Origin: Pseudomonadota bacterium
GTDB taxonomy: Bacteria > Pseudomonadota > Alphaproteobacteria > Rhodospirillales > Magnetospirillaceae
Length of the DNA: 62,098 nt
Reading direction: 5' to 3'
Assembly: GCA_023458315.1 (NCBI GenBank)
Contig: JAEXAH010000013.1
Coordinates: forward strand, 1 to 62,098
This document shows, one piece after another, positions 35,185 through 44,394 of this stretch (within the stretch, counting starts at the first letter, position 1; each line of letters starts with the position of its first letter). A model generated the notes under the pieces. It saw only the letters and a program-made list of their open reading frames with translations, was not told the DNA's origin and did not search any database. The position numbers and the translations under genes were made by a program.

Positions 35185-37644
35185 TCAGGCGATGTGGCTT
35201 TGACAGGGGGCGTCGATTCCGGCCACCGCCCGCACCAGCTTGCCGCCGCGTTCCGGCCCTTCGGTGAAGACCAGATGCAGGGTGCCGTCTTCCCAGGTGC
35301 GCACTTCGACGGCGATGGTCTGGCCCGCGACGCTGAGGCGGCCCTGAAGTCCCGCCTGACATTCGTCGATGCCCAGCACGGCGGCGCCGCCCGCCGAGAT
35401 GTCTTCCAGCTTGCCCTCGAACGTCTCGCCGCCCAGCGTCACCGAACAGGGCACGTTGACCTCGACACGCGGACAGATGCGACGGTCGGCTTCCTTGGTG
35501 CTGGTGCGCACCACGCGGACCAGCACCTGGCGCAGATCGTGGATGGAGTGCGAGACGTCGTTGGAGGCATGACGCACGCCGCCCGCCTGGTCGCCGGTTT
35601 CGGCGGCGTCGGCCGACACCGAGGCGATCAGCGACGACACTTCCTTGGCGGCCGAACTGGTTTCGACCACGTTGCGGCTGATTTCGGCGGTGGTGGCGCT
35701 TTGCTCTTCCATGGCGGCGGCGATGGAGGCGGAAACCTCGTCCACCCGGCGGACCGAAGTGGCGATGCCTTCGACCGCCACCACCACGTCCGAGGTCAGG
35801 CTTTGGATCTTGGCGATCTGGTTGGTGATTTCCTCGGTCGAGCGGGTGGTCTGGGTGGCCAGGCTTTTCACCTCGTTGGCGACCACGGCGAAGCCCTTGC
35901 CGGCATCGCCCGCCCGCGCCGCCTCGATGGTGGCGTTCAGCGCCAGCAGATTGGTCTGGCTGGCGATGTCGCCGATCAGCACGGCGATCTCGCCGATCTT
36001 CTCCACCTCGTGGGCCAACGAACCGATGATGCCGCGCGCCTGCTCGCCATCGGCCACCGAGGTGCGGGTGACTTCACCGGCATAGGCGACCTGGGCGGCG
36101 ATTTCCTGGATCGAGGCGGCCATTTCCTCGGCCGCCCCGGCCACCGCCTGGGCGTTGGCCAAGGCTTCCTCGGCGGCGGCGGCCACGCCCTGGCTGTGGG
36201 CGCTGACCCGTTCGGCCGACCGGGCCATGGCCTCGGCATCGCTGGCCATCTGGGCGGTGCGTCCGGCCACCGCCTCGACGGCGGCGCCCGCCTCGCGCTC
36301 GACGGTTTCCGCCATGTCCTCCAGCGCCTTGGCCCGTTCCTCGGCGGCCTTGCGCTCGTGCTCGGCCCGTTCCTGGGCGCCATAGGCCAGCTTGGCCTTC
36401 ATGGCGCGCAACAGCACGGTCAGGCGGCGGAATTCCTGGGCGGGCGGGGTTTCGATCTCGTGGGCGAAATCGGCGCGGGCGATGGCGTCGAAATGGGCTT
36501 CGAAGCGGGCCAGCGGACGGCGCACCGCCTCCAGCAGCAGGCGGCCGCCCAGGGCGGTGACGATCACCGCCACCACCACGATGGCGAACATCAGCATCAG
36601 GTGGAAGCGGAAGTCGGCCTTGGCCTCGGCGAAATCCTGGTTGGCCACCTTGATCTGCAATTGCAGCAGGTCGCGGTTGGTGGCGTGGGCGGCCTCGAAC
36701 AGCGGCATCACCTTTTTGGTGAACAGCGATTCGATGCGCAACGGGTCGGAATTGCGCGCCGCCTCGATCACCGGCAGCAGACCTTCCTGGACGAAGGCGC
36801 CGCGCTGGGCGGCGAAGCGGGCGGCCAGTTCGGCTTCCTCGGCGGTCAGCGCGCGGGCCGAGAACAGGCGCCACAACTCGCCGATCTCGGCGATGTTGCC
36901 TTCGATGCGCTTGATGCGGCCGTCGATCACCTTGTCGTCGCTGCCGTCGCGCAGGTCGATGACCAGCAAGGTGGTCTGTTGCAGATTGTCGCGCATGCGG
37001 TCGACGATGTCGCCGATCTGCCCGGCGGGCACGGTGCGGTCCTCGATGGCGGAACGCAGCGCCTCGTTGCTGTCGCGGATGCCCGCCAGCCCCAGGCCGC
37101 CCACCAGCATCATCAGCACGATCAGGCCGCTGAACAGCACGGTCAGACGGCCGGTGATCGCGGCGCCGAACACCCGCAGGCGGTGCGCCATTCCGGCGGG
37201 GATGGCGTCGCCCTCGACCACCCGCAGGCTGGAATCGCCGCCGCGCAGGCGGGCATAGGCGGCCTCGGCCGCCTGGATCTGGGCACGCGACGGCTTGGAC
37301 CGGATCGAGATGTAGCCGGTAAGCTGGCCGTCCTCGGTGACGGGGGTGACGTTGGCCCGCACCCAGTAATAATCGCCGCTTTTGGTGCGGTTCTTGACCA
37401 GACCTTCCCACGGCCGCCCGGCCTTGACCGTCGCCCACAGATCTGCGAACGCCTGGGGCGGCATGTGCGGATGGCGGATCAGATTGTGCGGCTGGCCGAT
37501 CAGTTCGTCCTCGGCATAGCCGCTGATGGCGATGAAGGCGCGGTTGACGAAGGTGATGCGGCCACCGGTGTCGGTGCGGCTGACCAGAAGCTGGTCGTCC
37601 GGCATCTCGATTTCACGATCGGTGATCGGTTCGTTCAAACGCAT
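35185..37644 (-). CDS. Aer-like chemoreceptor with PAS and C-terminal PilZ
   Basis: 819 residues. PAS (about 15-125) with NRAFIAISGYAEDELIGQPH as in Aer-type redox or energy sensors; TM1 (about 155-180), a helical periplasmic region, TM2 (about 350-375), HAMP-like linker, the MCP signalling hairpin with ASQTNLLALNATIEAARAGD, and a PilZ domain (about 720-810) with RICPR and DISAGG, the two c-di-GMP-binding motifs. Azospirillum chemoreceptors with a PilZ tail are known to tune aerotaxis to c-di-GMP. The EAL/GGDEF proteins in this window could supply that signal. Confidence 0.92.
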   Translation of the reverse strand: MRLNEPITDREIEMPDDQLLVSRTDTGGRITFVNRAFIAISGYAEDELIGQPHNLIRHPHMPPQAFADLWATVKAGRPWEGLVKNRTKSGDYYWVRANVTPVTEDGQLTGYISIRSKPSRAQIQAAEAAYARLRGGDSSLRVVEGDAIPAGMAHRLRVFGAAITGRLTVLFSGLIVLMMLVGGLGLAGIRDSNEALRSAIEDRTVPAGQIGDIVDRMRDNLQQTTLLVIDLRDGSDDKVIDGRIKRIEGNIAEIGELWRLFSARALTAEEAELAARFAAQRGAFVQEGLLPVIEAARNSDPLRIESLFTKKVMPLFEAAHATNRDLLQLQIKVANQDFAEAKADFRFHLMLMFAIVVVAVIVTALGGRLLLEAVRRPLARFEAHFDAIARADFAHEIETPPAQEFRRLTVLLRAMKAKLAYGAQERAEHERKAAEERAKALEDMAETVEREAGAAVEAVAGRTAQMASDAEAMARSAERVSAHSQGVAAAAEEALANAQAVAGAAEEMAASIQEIAAQVAYAGEVTRTSVADGEQARGIIGSLAHEVEKIGEIAVLIGDIASQTNLLALNATIEAARAGDAGKGFAVVANEVKSLATQTTRSTEEITNQIAKIQSLTSDVVVAVEGIATSVRRVDEVSASIAAAMEEQSATTAEISRNVVETSSAAKEVSSLIASVSADAAETGDQAGGVRHASNDVSHSIHDLRQVLVRVVRTSTKEADRRICPRVEVNVPCSVTLGGETFEGKLEDISAGGAAVLGIDECQAGLQGRLSVAGQTIAVEVRTWEDGTLHLVFTEGPERGGKLVRAVAGIDAPCQSHIA

Positions 37645-37753
37645 GCGTCACCCCCTCCCTGGGGTCGTCACCCTATTGTGGATTTCCGATATGCCGGAAG
37701 CCCGCAGGGGGAGCAAGGGAATGTGACACAAGTGTCTGTGCATAAGCTTGGAA

Positions 37754-38644
37754 TTATTCTTTCGGTGTATTTTCCACGACCGAGAGGAAATTCCGTGTCA
37801 CCGGAGTAATCGCCTCGTGGTGGATCAGCAGCAGGTCCAACATGGCGTCCGAATCGGCGATGGCGGCATAGGCGACGCCGTCGAAGCCCACCCGACACAT
37901 GGTCTGCGGCACCACCGCCAGCCCCAGCCCGGCGCCGACCAGCCGGATCATGGTGGACATCTGGTGGGCCTCGACCGCGATGCGCGGGGCGTACCCGGCG
38001 GCGCGGCACAATTGGGTGATCTTGTCGTACAGGCCGGTGCCGATATGGCGGGGATTCATCACCAGCCCCTCGCCCGCCACCTCCGCCATGCCGATGCTGG
38101 CGCGCCCGGCCAGCGCATGGTCGGACGGCAGGGCCAGCACCAGCGGCTCGCGCAGGATCAGGCGCCCGACCACGCCGGGCGGCAGATTGTGGGCGGCGGG
38201 ACGGGCGAAGCCCACATCCAGGCGCCCCTCGGCCACCGCCTCGATCTGGGCGCCGGTGGACATCTCGCGCAGGGATACCCGCACCTCGGGATACAGATGA
38301 CGGAACTGGCGCAGGATGCGCGGCATGACCTCGGTGAACGGCACCGAACCGGTGAAGGCCATGTCCAGCCGCCCGGCCTCGCCGCCCGCCGCGGCGCGGG
38401 CCAGCCGCCCCAGGTCGCCCGCGCGGGCCAGGATGGCGCGGGCCTCGGGCAGCAGGGCATCGCCCGCCGCCGTCAGTTCCACCTTGCGGCGGTTGCGGTC
38501 GAACAGCCGGGCGCCCAGTTCGGCCTCCAGCGCCTGGATCTGCTGGCTCAGCGGCGGCTGCGCCATGCGCAGGCGTTCGGCGGCGCGGCCGAAATGCCGT
38601 TCCTCGGCGACGGCGACGAAATAGCGCAGGTGGCGCAGTTCCAT
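37754..38644 (-). CDS. LysR-type transcriptional regulator
   Basis: 296 residues. HTH at 1-60 (MELRHLRYFVAVAEERHFGR, AQPPLSQQIQALEAELG) and a periplasmic-binding-like effector domain. The MELRHLRYFVAVAEE beginning places it with the BenM/CatM-like group. It is divergent from an MFS transporter and likely controls it. The 92-bp gap has AT-rich T-N11-A candidates near 38650-38690. Confidence 0.93.
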   Translation of the reverse strand: MELRHLRYFVAVAEERHFGRAAERLRMAQPPLSQQIQALEAELGARLFDRNRRKVELTAAGDALLPEARAILARAGDLGRLARAAAGGEAGRLDMAFTGSVPFTEVMPRILRQFRHLYPEVRVSLREMSTGAQIEAVAEGRLDVGFARPAAHNLPPGVVGRLILREPLVLALPSDHALAGRASIGMAEVAGEGLVMNPRHIGTGLYDKITQLCRAAGYAPRIAVEAHQMSTMIRLVGAGLGLAVVPQTMCRVGFDGVAYAAIADSDAMLDLLLIHHEAITPVTRNFLSVVENTPKE

Positions 38645-38736
38645 GATACTTCCAGAATATCACCCGATGCCGTGTAATATATTGGAAATCCCATGGCCGG
38701 GAAAGCTAGCATCGGCCTCCATATCGCGGAGTTCCG

Positions 38737-39897
38737 ATGATCACCCTTGACCGCCGCCGCATCGCCGTTTTCGTCGCCGGTGCCAGCGCCTTTCTCGACA
38801 TGTATTGCACCCAGGCCCTGTTGCCCGATCTGGCCCGCCATTTCGACGCCAGCCCGGCCGAGGTCGGCCTGACCGTCACCATGGCCACCCTGGCCACCGC
38901 CCTGGTGGCGCCCATGGTCGGCGCCGTGGCCGACATGTGGGGGCGCAAGCGGCTGATCGTGTTCGGCGCCCTGGCGCTGGTGCTGCCGACCATGGCCATC
39001 GCCGTGGTGGACAGCCTGCCCGCCATCCTGGCGCTGCGTTTTCTTCAGGGGCTGTGCCTGCCCGCCATCTTCACCGTCACCATGGCCTATGTGGGCGAGG
39101 AATGGCCCGCCGCCGAAGTGCCCGAGGTGGTCAGCATCTACACCGGCGGCACGGCGCTGGGCGGGGTGTCGGGGCGGCTGGTGACGGCGGTCGCCGCCGA
39201 TTTCGTCGGCTGGCGCGACGCCTTTCTGGTGCTGGGCGCGGTCAATCTGGCGGCCGGCCTGCTGATCTGGGCGCTGCTGCCCGCCGCCAGGGGCTGGCGG
39301 CCGTCGGGATCGTTGGTCGAGACGCTGCGCGCCGCCCTGGCCCATTGGCGCAACCCGCGTCTGGTCGCCACCTTCGGCATCGGCTTCACCATCCTGTTCG
39401 CCCTGGTCGCCACCTTCACCTATGGCACCTTCTATCTGGCGGCGTGGCCGTTCCTGCTGTCCACCACCGGCCAGGGGCTGGTGTTCCTGGTCTATCTGCT
39501 GGGAACGGTGTCGGCCCCGATCGGCGGCAAGGTCATCGCCCGCATCGGCGCGGTGCGCGGCATGGCGCTGGCGGTGGCGGCGGTGTGCGGCGGCCTGCTG
39601 CTGACCCTGGTGCCATCCTTTCCGGTGGTGGTGGCCGGACTGGGAGTGATGGTGTGCGGCATCTTCGTCTGCCAGACCGCGTCCATCAGCACCATCAGCG
39701 CCACCGCCAAGACGTCGCGCTCGGCGGCCATGGGCATGTACGTGACGCTGTATTACACCGGCGGCTCGCTGGGCGCGGTGGTCCCGGCCCCGCTGTGGCA
39801 CCTGTACGGCTGGCCGGGACCGGTGTTCACGGTGATCGTGGTGTCGCTGGGCGGCCTTGCCCTGGCGTGGCGCTGGTGGGCGCCCGCCAGGGTTTGA
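38737..39897 (+). CDS. MFS transporter (YnfM-like)
   Basis: 386 residues with about twelve helices. The loop between helices 2 and 3 carries the MFS signature VADMWGRKRLIV, and LRFLQGLCLPAIFTVTMAY follows. Resembles YnfM and arabinose-efflux-type drug exporters. Start supported by GGAG six bases upstream. Divergent LysR neighbour suggests inducible expression. Substrate unknown. Confidence 0.92.
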   Translation: MITLDRRRIAVFVAGASAFLDMYCTQALLPDLARHFDASPAEVGLTVTMATLATALVAPMVGAVADMWGRKRLIVFGALALVLPTMAIAVVDSLPAILALRFLQGLCLPAIFTVTMAYVGEEWPAAEVPEVVSIYTGGTALGGVSGRLVTAVAADFVGWRDAFLVLGAVNLAAGLLIWALLPAARGWRPSGSLVETLRAALAHWRNPRLVATFGIGFTILFALVATFTYGTFYLAAWPFLLSTTGQGLVFLVYLLGTVSAPIGGKVIARIGAVRGMALAVAAVCGGLLLTLVPSFPVVVAGLGVMVCGIFVCQTASISTISATAKTSRSAAMGMYVTLYYTGGSLGAVVPAPLWHLYGWPGPVFTVIVVSLGGLALAWRWWAPARV

Positions 39898-39921
39898 CCG
39901 GGTATATGGCGAGGACTCTCT

Positions 39922-39980
39922 TCAGCGGCCATTGCGGCCGCGGCCAAGCCCGCGGAGGCGGGCGCCCGGCGAGGGCTAAA
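39922..39980 (+). repeat. Dispersed palindromic repeat, copy 3
   Basis: Same family as 6212, 7978 and 53338: GCGGCCATTGCGGCCGCGG, GCCCGC/GCGGGC around GGAG, then CGCCCGGCGAGGGCTAAA. The end overlaps the stop codon of the leftward carbonic-anhydrase-like gene. It lies between convergent genes. Confidence 0.75.
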
Positions 39981-40518
39981 CCAAAGCCATCACCTTGCCG
40001 TCCAGGTCCATGATCAGGGTTTCCACCTCCAGGCCGGGGTGGTGTTCCTTGATGGCGGCGCGCAGCTTGGCCAATTGTTCGCGGTGAATGGCCAGTTCCT
40101 CGTCGCCGGTGAAGTCGCGCTCGAACACCACGCGATAGGCGCCGCAATCCTTGTGGTCCAGGATGATCACCTTTTTGACGTGATGCAGCTTGATGGCCAC
40201 GTCCAGGTGGTCCCAAAAGGTCTTGCCCCAATTCAGCTTGTCCGACACCGCGCCCAGCGACCCACCCGCCAGCACCACATGGTCGTATTGGTTGGTCATG
40301 CCGCGGGCGTCCATGTAGCGGACCACGTCGTCCACCAGCCGGTAATCCATGCACGACAGCAACAGCGCCTCGGCGGTACCGCCCGCCTCGGCCGGGGCCA
40401 GCGGCAGGGTGGCGGCGGTGGTGGCGACGACGCCGCCCACCAGGGCCATGCGCAGGAAGTGGCGGCGGGCGAGTTCACCCGCGTGGCAGCACCCCTGGTG
40501 ATCGTTGGGATTGGTCAT
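39976..40518 (-). CDS. Tat-exported beta-carbonic-anhydrase-like protein
   Basis: 180 residues. Twin-arginine signal ELARRHFLRM (Arg18-Arg19) with a hydrophobic core and an A-x-A-like end near residue 45. The mature part has the beta-carbonic-anhydrase zinc motif: Cys56-x-Asp58-x-Arg60 (CMDYR) and His122-x-x-Cys125 (HKDCGA). It is shorter than standard enzymes (about 135 mature residues), so activity is not certain. Export folded through Tat suits a metal-loaded periplasmic enzyme. No bicarbonate transporter is adjacent. Confidence 0.82.
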   Translation of the reverse strand: MTNPNDHQGCCHAGELARRHFLRMALVGGVVATTAATLPLAPAEAGGTAEALLLSCMDYRLVDDVVRYMDARGMTNQYDHVVLAGGSLGAVSDKLNWGKTFWDHLDVAIKLHHVKKVIILDHKDCGAYRVVFERDFTGDEELAIHREQLAKLRAAIKEHHPGLEVETLIMDLDGKVMALV

Positions 40519-40641
40519 GGATGCGTCCTCCCCGTTCTGTTTGGGGAACTATATCTTCGGTATCCGGGGGTGTCCCTCAGACGGAGGTCGTAAGCGCGAG
40601 AATCATTGCGTTTCGCCGCGCCAATCCCTATGTGTTGCGCC

Positions 40642-41784
40642 ATGAATACCGGCACCAAGAAGAACCTGATCGGCCTGTCGCGCGACGAATTGGCCGCCGA
40701 AATGGCGACCATCGGCGAGAAGCCGTTCCGCGCCAAGCAATTGTGGCACTGGCTGTACAATCGCGGCGAAACCGATTTCGCCAGGATGACCTCGATCTCC
40801 AAGGTCATGCAGGCCCGGCTGGCCGAGCATTACGTGGTCGAACGTCCCGAGGTCGAACGCGACCTGATCTCGGTGGACACCACCCGCAAGTGGCTGCTGA
40901 AGTTCGGCGACGGCAACGAGGCCGAAACCGTCTATATCCCCGACGAGGACGAGGTTCGCGGCGCCGTCTGCATCAGTTCCCAGGTCGGCTGCACCCTGAC
41001 CTGCAAGTTCTGCCATACCGGCACCCAGTTGCTGGTGCGCAACCTGACCCCGGCCGAGATCGTCGGCCAGTTCATGGTGGCGCGCGACGCCTATGGCGAG
41101 TGGCCGACCCCCGACGATCAGGCGCGCAAGCTTTCGAACATCGTCATGATGGGCATGGGCGAGCCGCTGTACAATTTCGACAACGTCGCCACCGCGCTGA
41201 AGATCATCATGGACGGCGAGGGCATCGCGCTGAGCAAGCGCCGCATCACCCTGTCCACCTCGGGCGTGGTGCCGATGATGAAGCGCTGCGGCGAGGAACT
41301 GGGCGTCAACCTGGCCATCAGCCTGCACGCCGTCACCGACGACGTGCGCGACCGCATCATGCCCATCAACAAGAAGTACCCGCTGGCCGAACTGATGAAA
41401 GCCTGCGCCGAATATCCCGGCGCGTCCAACGCCCGGCGCATCACCTTCGAATACATCATGCTGAAGGGGGTCAACGATTCCCTGGCCGATGCCCGCCAGT
41501 TGCTGCGGCTGGTCAAGGGGCTGCCCGCCAAGTTCAACCTGATCCCGTTCAATCCGTGGCCGGGCTCCGAGTTCGAATGCTCCAGCATGAAGGACATCAA
41601 GGCGTTCTCGGACCATATCCAGGACAACGGCTATTCCGCGCCGATCCGCAAGTCGCGCGGCGCCGACATCCTGGCCGCCTGCGGCCAGTTGCGTTCGGAA
41701 AGCCAGCGGCAGAAATGCTCGCGTCTGGCCGACCGGCTGAAGGCGGGCATCGCCGACGAGCACCACGCCCTTCCGGCGGGCTAA
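40642..41784 (+). CDS. rlmN: 23S rRNA (A2503-C2) / tRNA (A37) methyltransferase RlmN
   Basis: 380 residues. Radical SAM enzyme that methylates C2 of adenine in 23S rRNA and some tRNAs. The cluster motif is CTLTCKFC; GMGEPLYNFDNV and LSTSGVVP are typical, and the resolving and methyl-carrying cysteines lie in FECSSMKDI and ILAACGQL. N-terminal HhH-like domain with PFRAKQLWHWLYNRG. ATG at 40642 chosen; another in-frame ATG 12 bases upstream is possible. Intrinsic terminator follows. Confidence 0.97.
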   Translation: MNTGTKKNLIGLSRDELAAEMATIGEKPFRAKQLWHWLYNRGETDFARMTSISKVMQARLAEHYVVERPEVERDLISVDTTRKWLLKFGDGNEAETVYIPDEDEVRGAVCISSQVGCTLTCKFCHTGTQLLVRNLTPAEIVGQFMVARDAYGEWPTPDDQARKLSNIVMMGMGEPLYNFDNVATALKIIMDGEGIALSKRRITLSTSGVVPMMKRCGEELGVNLAISLHAVTDDVRDRIMPINKKYPLAELMKACAEYPGASNARRITFEYIMLKGVNDSLADARQLLRLVKGLPAKFNLIPFNPWPGSEFECSSMKDIKAFSDHIQDNGYSAPIRKSRGADILAACGQLRSESQRQKCSRLADRLKAGIADEHHALPAG

Positions 41785-41808
41785 CCCACCCGGCACACGC
41801 CATCAACA

Positions 41809-41840
41809 AAAGACCGCCACCCGCAAAGGTGGCGGTCTTT
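41809..41840 (+). terminator. Intrinsic terminator after rlmN
   Basis: AAAGACCGCCACC and GGTGGCGGTCTTT pair perfectly (13 bp) around CGCAAA. Confidence 0.9.
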
Positions 41841-41914
41841 GTGTATGTTCTTCTGGAAATGTAAACGGTCAGTGACAAGTGTCAAAAGTTTTCAAATGAA
41901 CAACTTCCTCTACT

Positions 41915-41956
41915 TTGACTACGGTCAAGGATGATTGTTATTTTTTGAATTATTAC
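41915..41956 (+). promoter_or_regulatory. FNR/CRP-type site with class II promoter spacing
   Basis: TTGACTACGGTCAA (41915-41928) is a perfect TTGAC-N4-GTCAA palindrome. A -10-like TATTAC sits at 41951-41956, so a start near 41963 would be 41.5 bases from the site centre, the class II activator position. The surrounding 41860-41970 is unusually AT-rich for this genome. Likely drives the chemoreceptor gene in response to oxygen or related signals. Confidence 0.6.
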
Positions 41957-42059
41957 TGTTGAACGACACTGTGCGCATGTGTAGCTTTCCCCTTCGGGGC
42001 ATGGGGGTAAGTGTTTTTCCGGACCGGTCTGGGGCGGTCCACGCCTGGAAAGTCTGGAC

Positions 42060-43751
42060 ATGCTCCGTCGTCTGCTCTCGTTGGGTGTCGCCCAGAAAAT
42101 CACCGTCCTGATGATCGCCGCCCTGGTGGCGCTGGCGGCGACGGTGTCGGCGGCCATCACCACCCATGTCTCGCAATCCCTGGAACGCATGGCCTTCGAG
42201 CGGCTGGAACAGAACCTGTCGGTGCTGTACGCCGTGCTGAACCCCCGCCAGGATTCCTTCCACATGAGCGACGGCCGCCTGATGCTGGGCGACACCGTGC
42301 TGGACGGCGACAACGACGTGCTGGACGCGGTGGTCGGCGCGGTGGGCGGCGTCGCCACCATCTTCAAGGGCGACGTGCGGGTGGCCACCACGCTGGTCCA
42401 GGACGGCGCCCGCGCGGTGGGAACCCGGCTGGCCGCCGGTCCGGCCCATGACGCGGTGTTCAAGGACGGCTATCGCTATAGCGGCGAGGTGGACATCCTG
42501 GGCCAACGTTACGTGGCGGTGTACGAACCCATCGCCGACGACAGCACCGGCAACCCCATCGGCGCGCTGTTCGTCGGCGTCAAGGTTTCGGAATTCCAGG
42601 CGGTCAGCAAGGCGGTGGCGGAAATCGCCCTGGCCATCGGCGCCGTGGCGGCGCTGGTGCTGTCGCTGCTGGCCTTCGTGCTGCTGCGGCGCATGCTGCG
42701 GCCGTTCGCGCCGCTGACCCGGCTGCTGGACGATTCCACCCACGGCCAGTACCCCGACAACGTGCCCCATGCCGAACGCGGCGACGAATTCGGCGCCCTG
42801 GCCCGCGCCATCGGCGCCTTTGGCGACGCCATGCGCGGCGCCGAGCGGCAGCGCGCCGAACAGGAAGAACACGAACGCGCCGCCATCGCCGAACGCAAGG
42901 CCGAGATGCGGGCGCTGGCCGACCGCATGGAAGCGGGCATCCAGGGCGCCATCGCCGCCATCCACGCCCAGGTGGCGGGGTTGGGCGCCACGGCGCGGAC
43001 GCTGCTGGACAGCGCCGAAAGCACCAGTCAACGGGCGGGCACCGTGGCCGGGGCGTCGCAGACCGCCAACGCCAACGTCCAGGTGGTGGCGGCCGCCACC
43101 CACCAGCTCAGCGGCTCCAGCACCGAAATCGGCCGTCAGGCCGAGCATTCCTCGACCATCGCCGCCGAGGCCGCCGACCGCACCGCCCAGGTGGGGTCGC
43201 AGATCGGTGCCCTGGTCGAAGCCGCCAACCGCATCGACGAGGTGGTGGAACTGATCGCGGGCATCGCCGGGCAGACCAATCTGCTGGCCCTGAACGCCAC
43301 CATCGAGGCGGCGCGGGCGGGCGAAGCCGGCAAGGGCTTCGCCGTGGTGGCGGCCGAGGTCAAGCAACTGGCCAACCAGACGGCACGCGCCACCGAGGAC
43401 ATCGCCCGTCAGGTGGCCACCATCCAGCAGGAAAGCGCGAACACGGCGGGCGCCATCGGCGCCTTCGGCGGCATCGTCGCCAGCGTGCGGCAAAGCGCCG
43501 AATCCATCGCCGTCGCCATCCGCCAGCAGAACGGCGCCATCGACGACATCTCGCGCAATGTCCAGGCCGCCGCCTCTGGCACCGGCGACATCACCAGCCA
43601 CATGGATCTGGTGTCGCGCGACGCCGCCGCCACCCGCTCCGCCGCCGCCGAGGTGACGCAAGCCGCGTCCGCCCTGGGCGACGCCTCGGAACGCATGGAA
43701 CAGGCGGTGCGCGCCATGATCGACCGCATCCGCACGGACAACGCGGCGTAA
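42060..43751 (+). CDS. Methyl-accepting chemotaxis protein (single-Cache sensor)
   Basis: 563 residues. TM1 (about 12-35), a periplasmic Cache_3-like domain (about 36-190, with ATIFKGDVRVATTLVQDG and YVAVYEPIAD), TM2 (about 193-218), HAMP, and the signalling region with GQTNLLALNATIEAARAGEA and KGFAVVAAEVKQLA. Single-Cache receptors often bind small organic acids, but the ligand is not known here. The probable FNR-type promoter implies expression under low oxygen. A hairpin follows the stop. Confidence 0.93.
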   Translation: MLRRLLSLGVAQKITVLMIAALVALAATVSAAITTHVSQSLERMAFERLEQNLSVLYAVLNPRQDSFHMSDGRLMLGDTVLDGDNDVLDAVVGAVGGVATIFKGDVRVATTLVQDGARAVGTRLAAGPAHDAVFKDGYRYSGEVDILGQRYVAVYEPIADDSTGNPIGALFVGVKVSEFQAVSKAVAEIALAIGAVAALVLSLLAFVLLRRMLRPFAPLTRLLDDSTHGQYPDNVPHAERGDEFGALARAIGAFGDAMRGAERQRAEQEEHERAAIAERKAEMRALADRMEAGIQGAIAAIHAQVAGLGATARTLLDSAESTSQRAGTVAGASQTANANVQVVAAATHQLSGSSTEIGRQAEHSSTIAAEAADRTAQVGSQIGALVEAANRIDEVVELIAGIAGQTNLLALNATIEAARAGEAGKGFAVVAAEVKQLANQTARATEDIARQVATIQQESANTAGAIGAFGGIVASVRQSAESIAVAIRQQNGAIDDISRNVQAAASGTGDITSHMDLVSRDAAATRSAAAEVTQAASALGDASERMEQAVRAMIDRIRTDNAA

Positions 43752-43756
43752 GGAAA

Positions 43757-43784
43757 CGGCCGCCGGAAAGGATTCCGGCGGCCG
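43757..43784. terminator. Hairpin between convergent genes
   Basis: CGGCCGCCGGAA and TTCCGGCGGCCG pair over 12 bp around AGGA, five bases after the chemoreceptor stop and shortly before the convergent DUF1842-like gene stop. Confidence 0.65.
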
Positions 43785-43804
43785 CCTTGGTGCACGGGGA
43801 ATAC

Positions 43805-44191
43805 TTACTTCTGTTCGACCTGCACCGCCTTGACCTCGGTGGTGAACTGCTTGACGCCGTCCGGGGTGTCCAGGAACAGGGTGACGTTGGCGGTGCCGGT
43901 CTGCCAGTCGTCGGCCGTCACCAGCCGCACCTCGATATGGCGGCCCAGCAACTTGTCCGAGCTTTGCAGGACCACCAGATGGTGGGTGTTCTTCGGCATC
44001 ACCGTCATGTCGGTGACGGTGCCGTAGACCGGCAGGCGGACATTCAGCGGCGGGTTGACGGCCTGGGTCACGCCGGCGATGCCCGACGCCTTGGAATGCG
44101 CCACGTCCACCACCAGATTCAGGGTCAGGGCGTAGCCACCGGCCAGGGTGTTCACGCTCTCGTAATTCACCAGGAAAGTCCCAACGCTCAT
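43805..44191 (-). CDS. DUF1842-like protein
   Basis: 128 residues, all beta by appearance. The MSVGTFLVNYESV opening, ITQAVNPPLNVR-like block (here VTQAVNPPLNVRLPVYG) and TVMPKNTHHLVVLQS resemble DUF1842 proteins of proteobacteria, which have no known function. No signal peptide. A strong GGAGGGGG is upstream of the ATG. The gap to the right (44192-44394) is AT-rich and shows no gene. Confidence 0.6.
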   Translation of the reverse strand: MSVGTFLVNYESVNTLAGGYALTLNLVVDVAHSKASGIAGVTQAVNPPLNVRLPVYGTVTDMTVMPKNTHHLVVLQSSDKLLGRHIEVRLVTADDWQTGTANVTLFLDTPDGVKQFTTEVKAVQVEQK

Positions 44192-44394
44192 GATGCTTCC
44201 CCCTCCAGGGTATGATGGCCCGGCATGGTGCCGGGACTGGGGGAAGTGTGGATCATTCCCGTAAAAAGGGAAGAATCAGGTTGTATTTTATACTAATTAC
44301 TCAATCTATGAGTGTTGACATAGGCACCCACGGTGTTGACCCGATGCCAGCGGGGCTTTTCCCGCCACAGGGCGTCACATGTGTGCGGGGCAGG

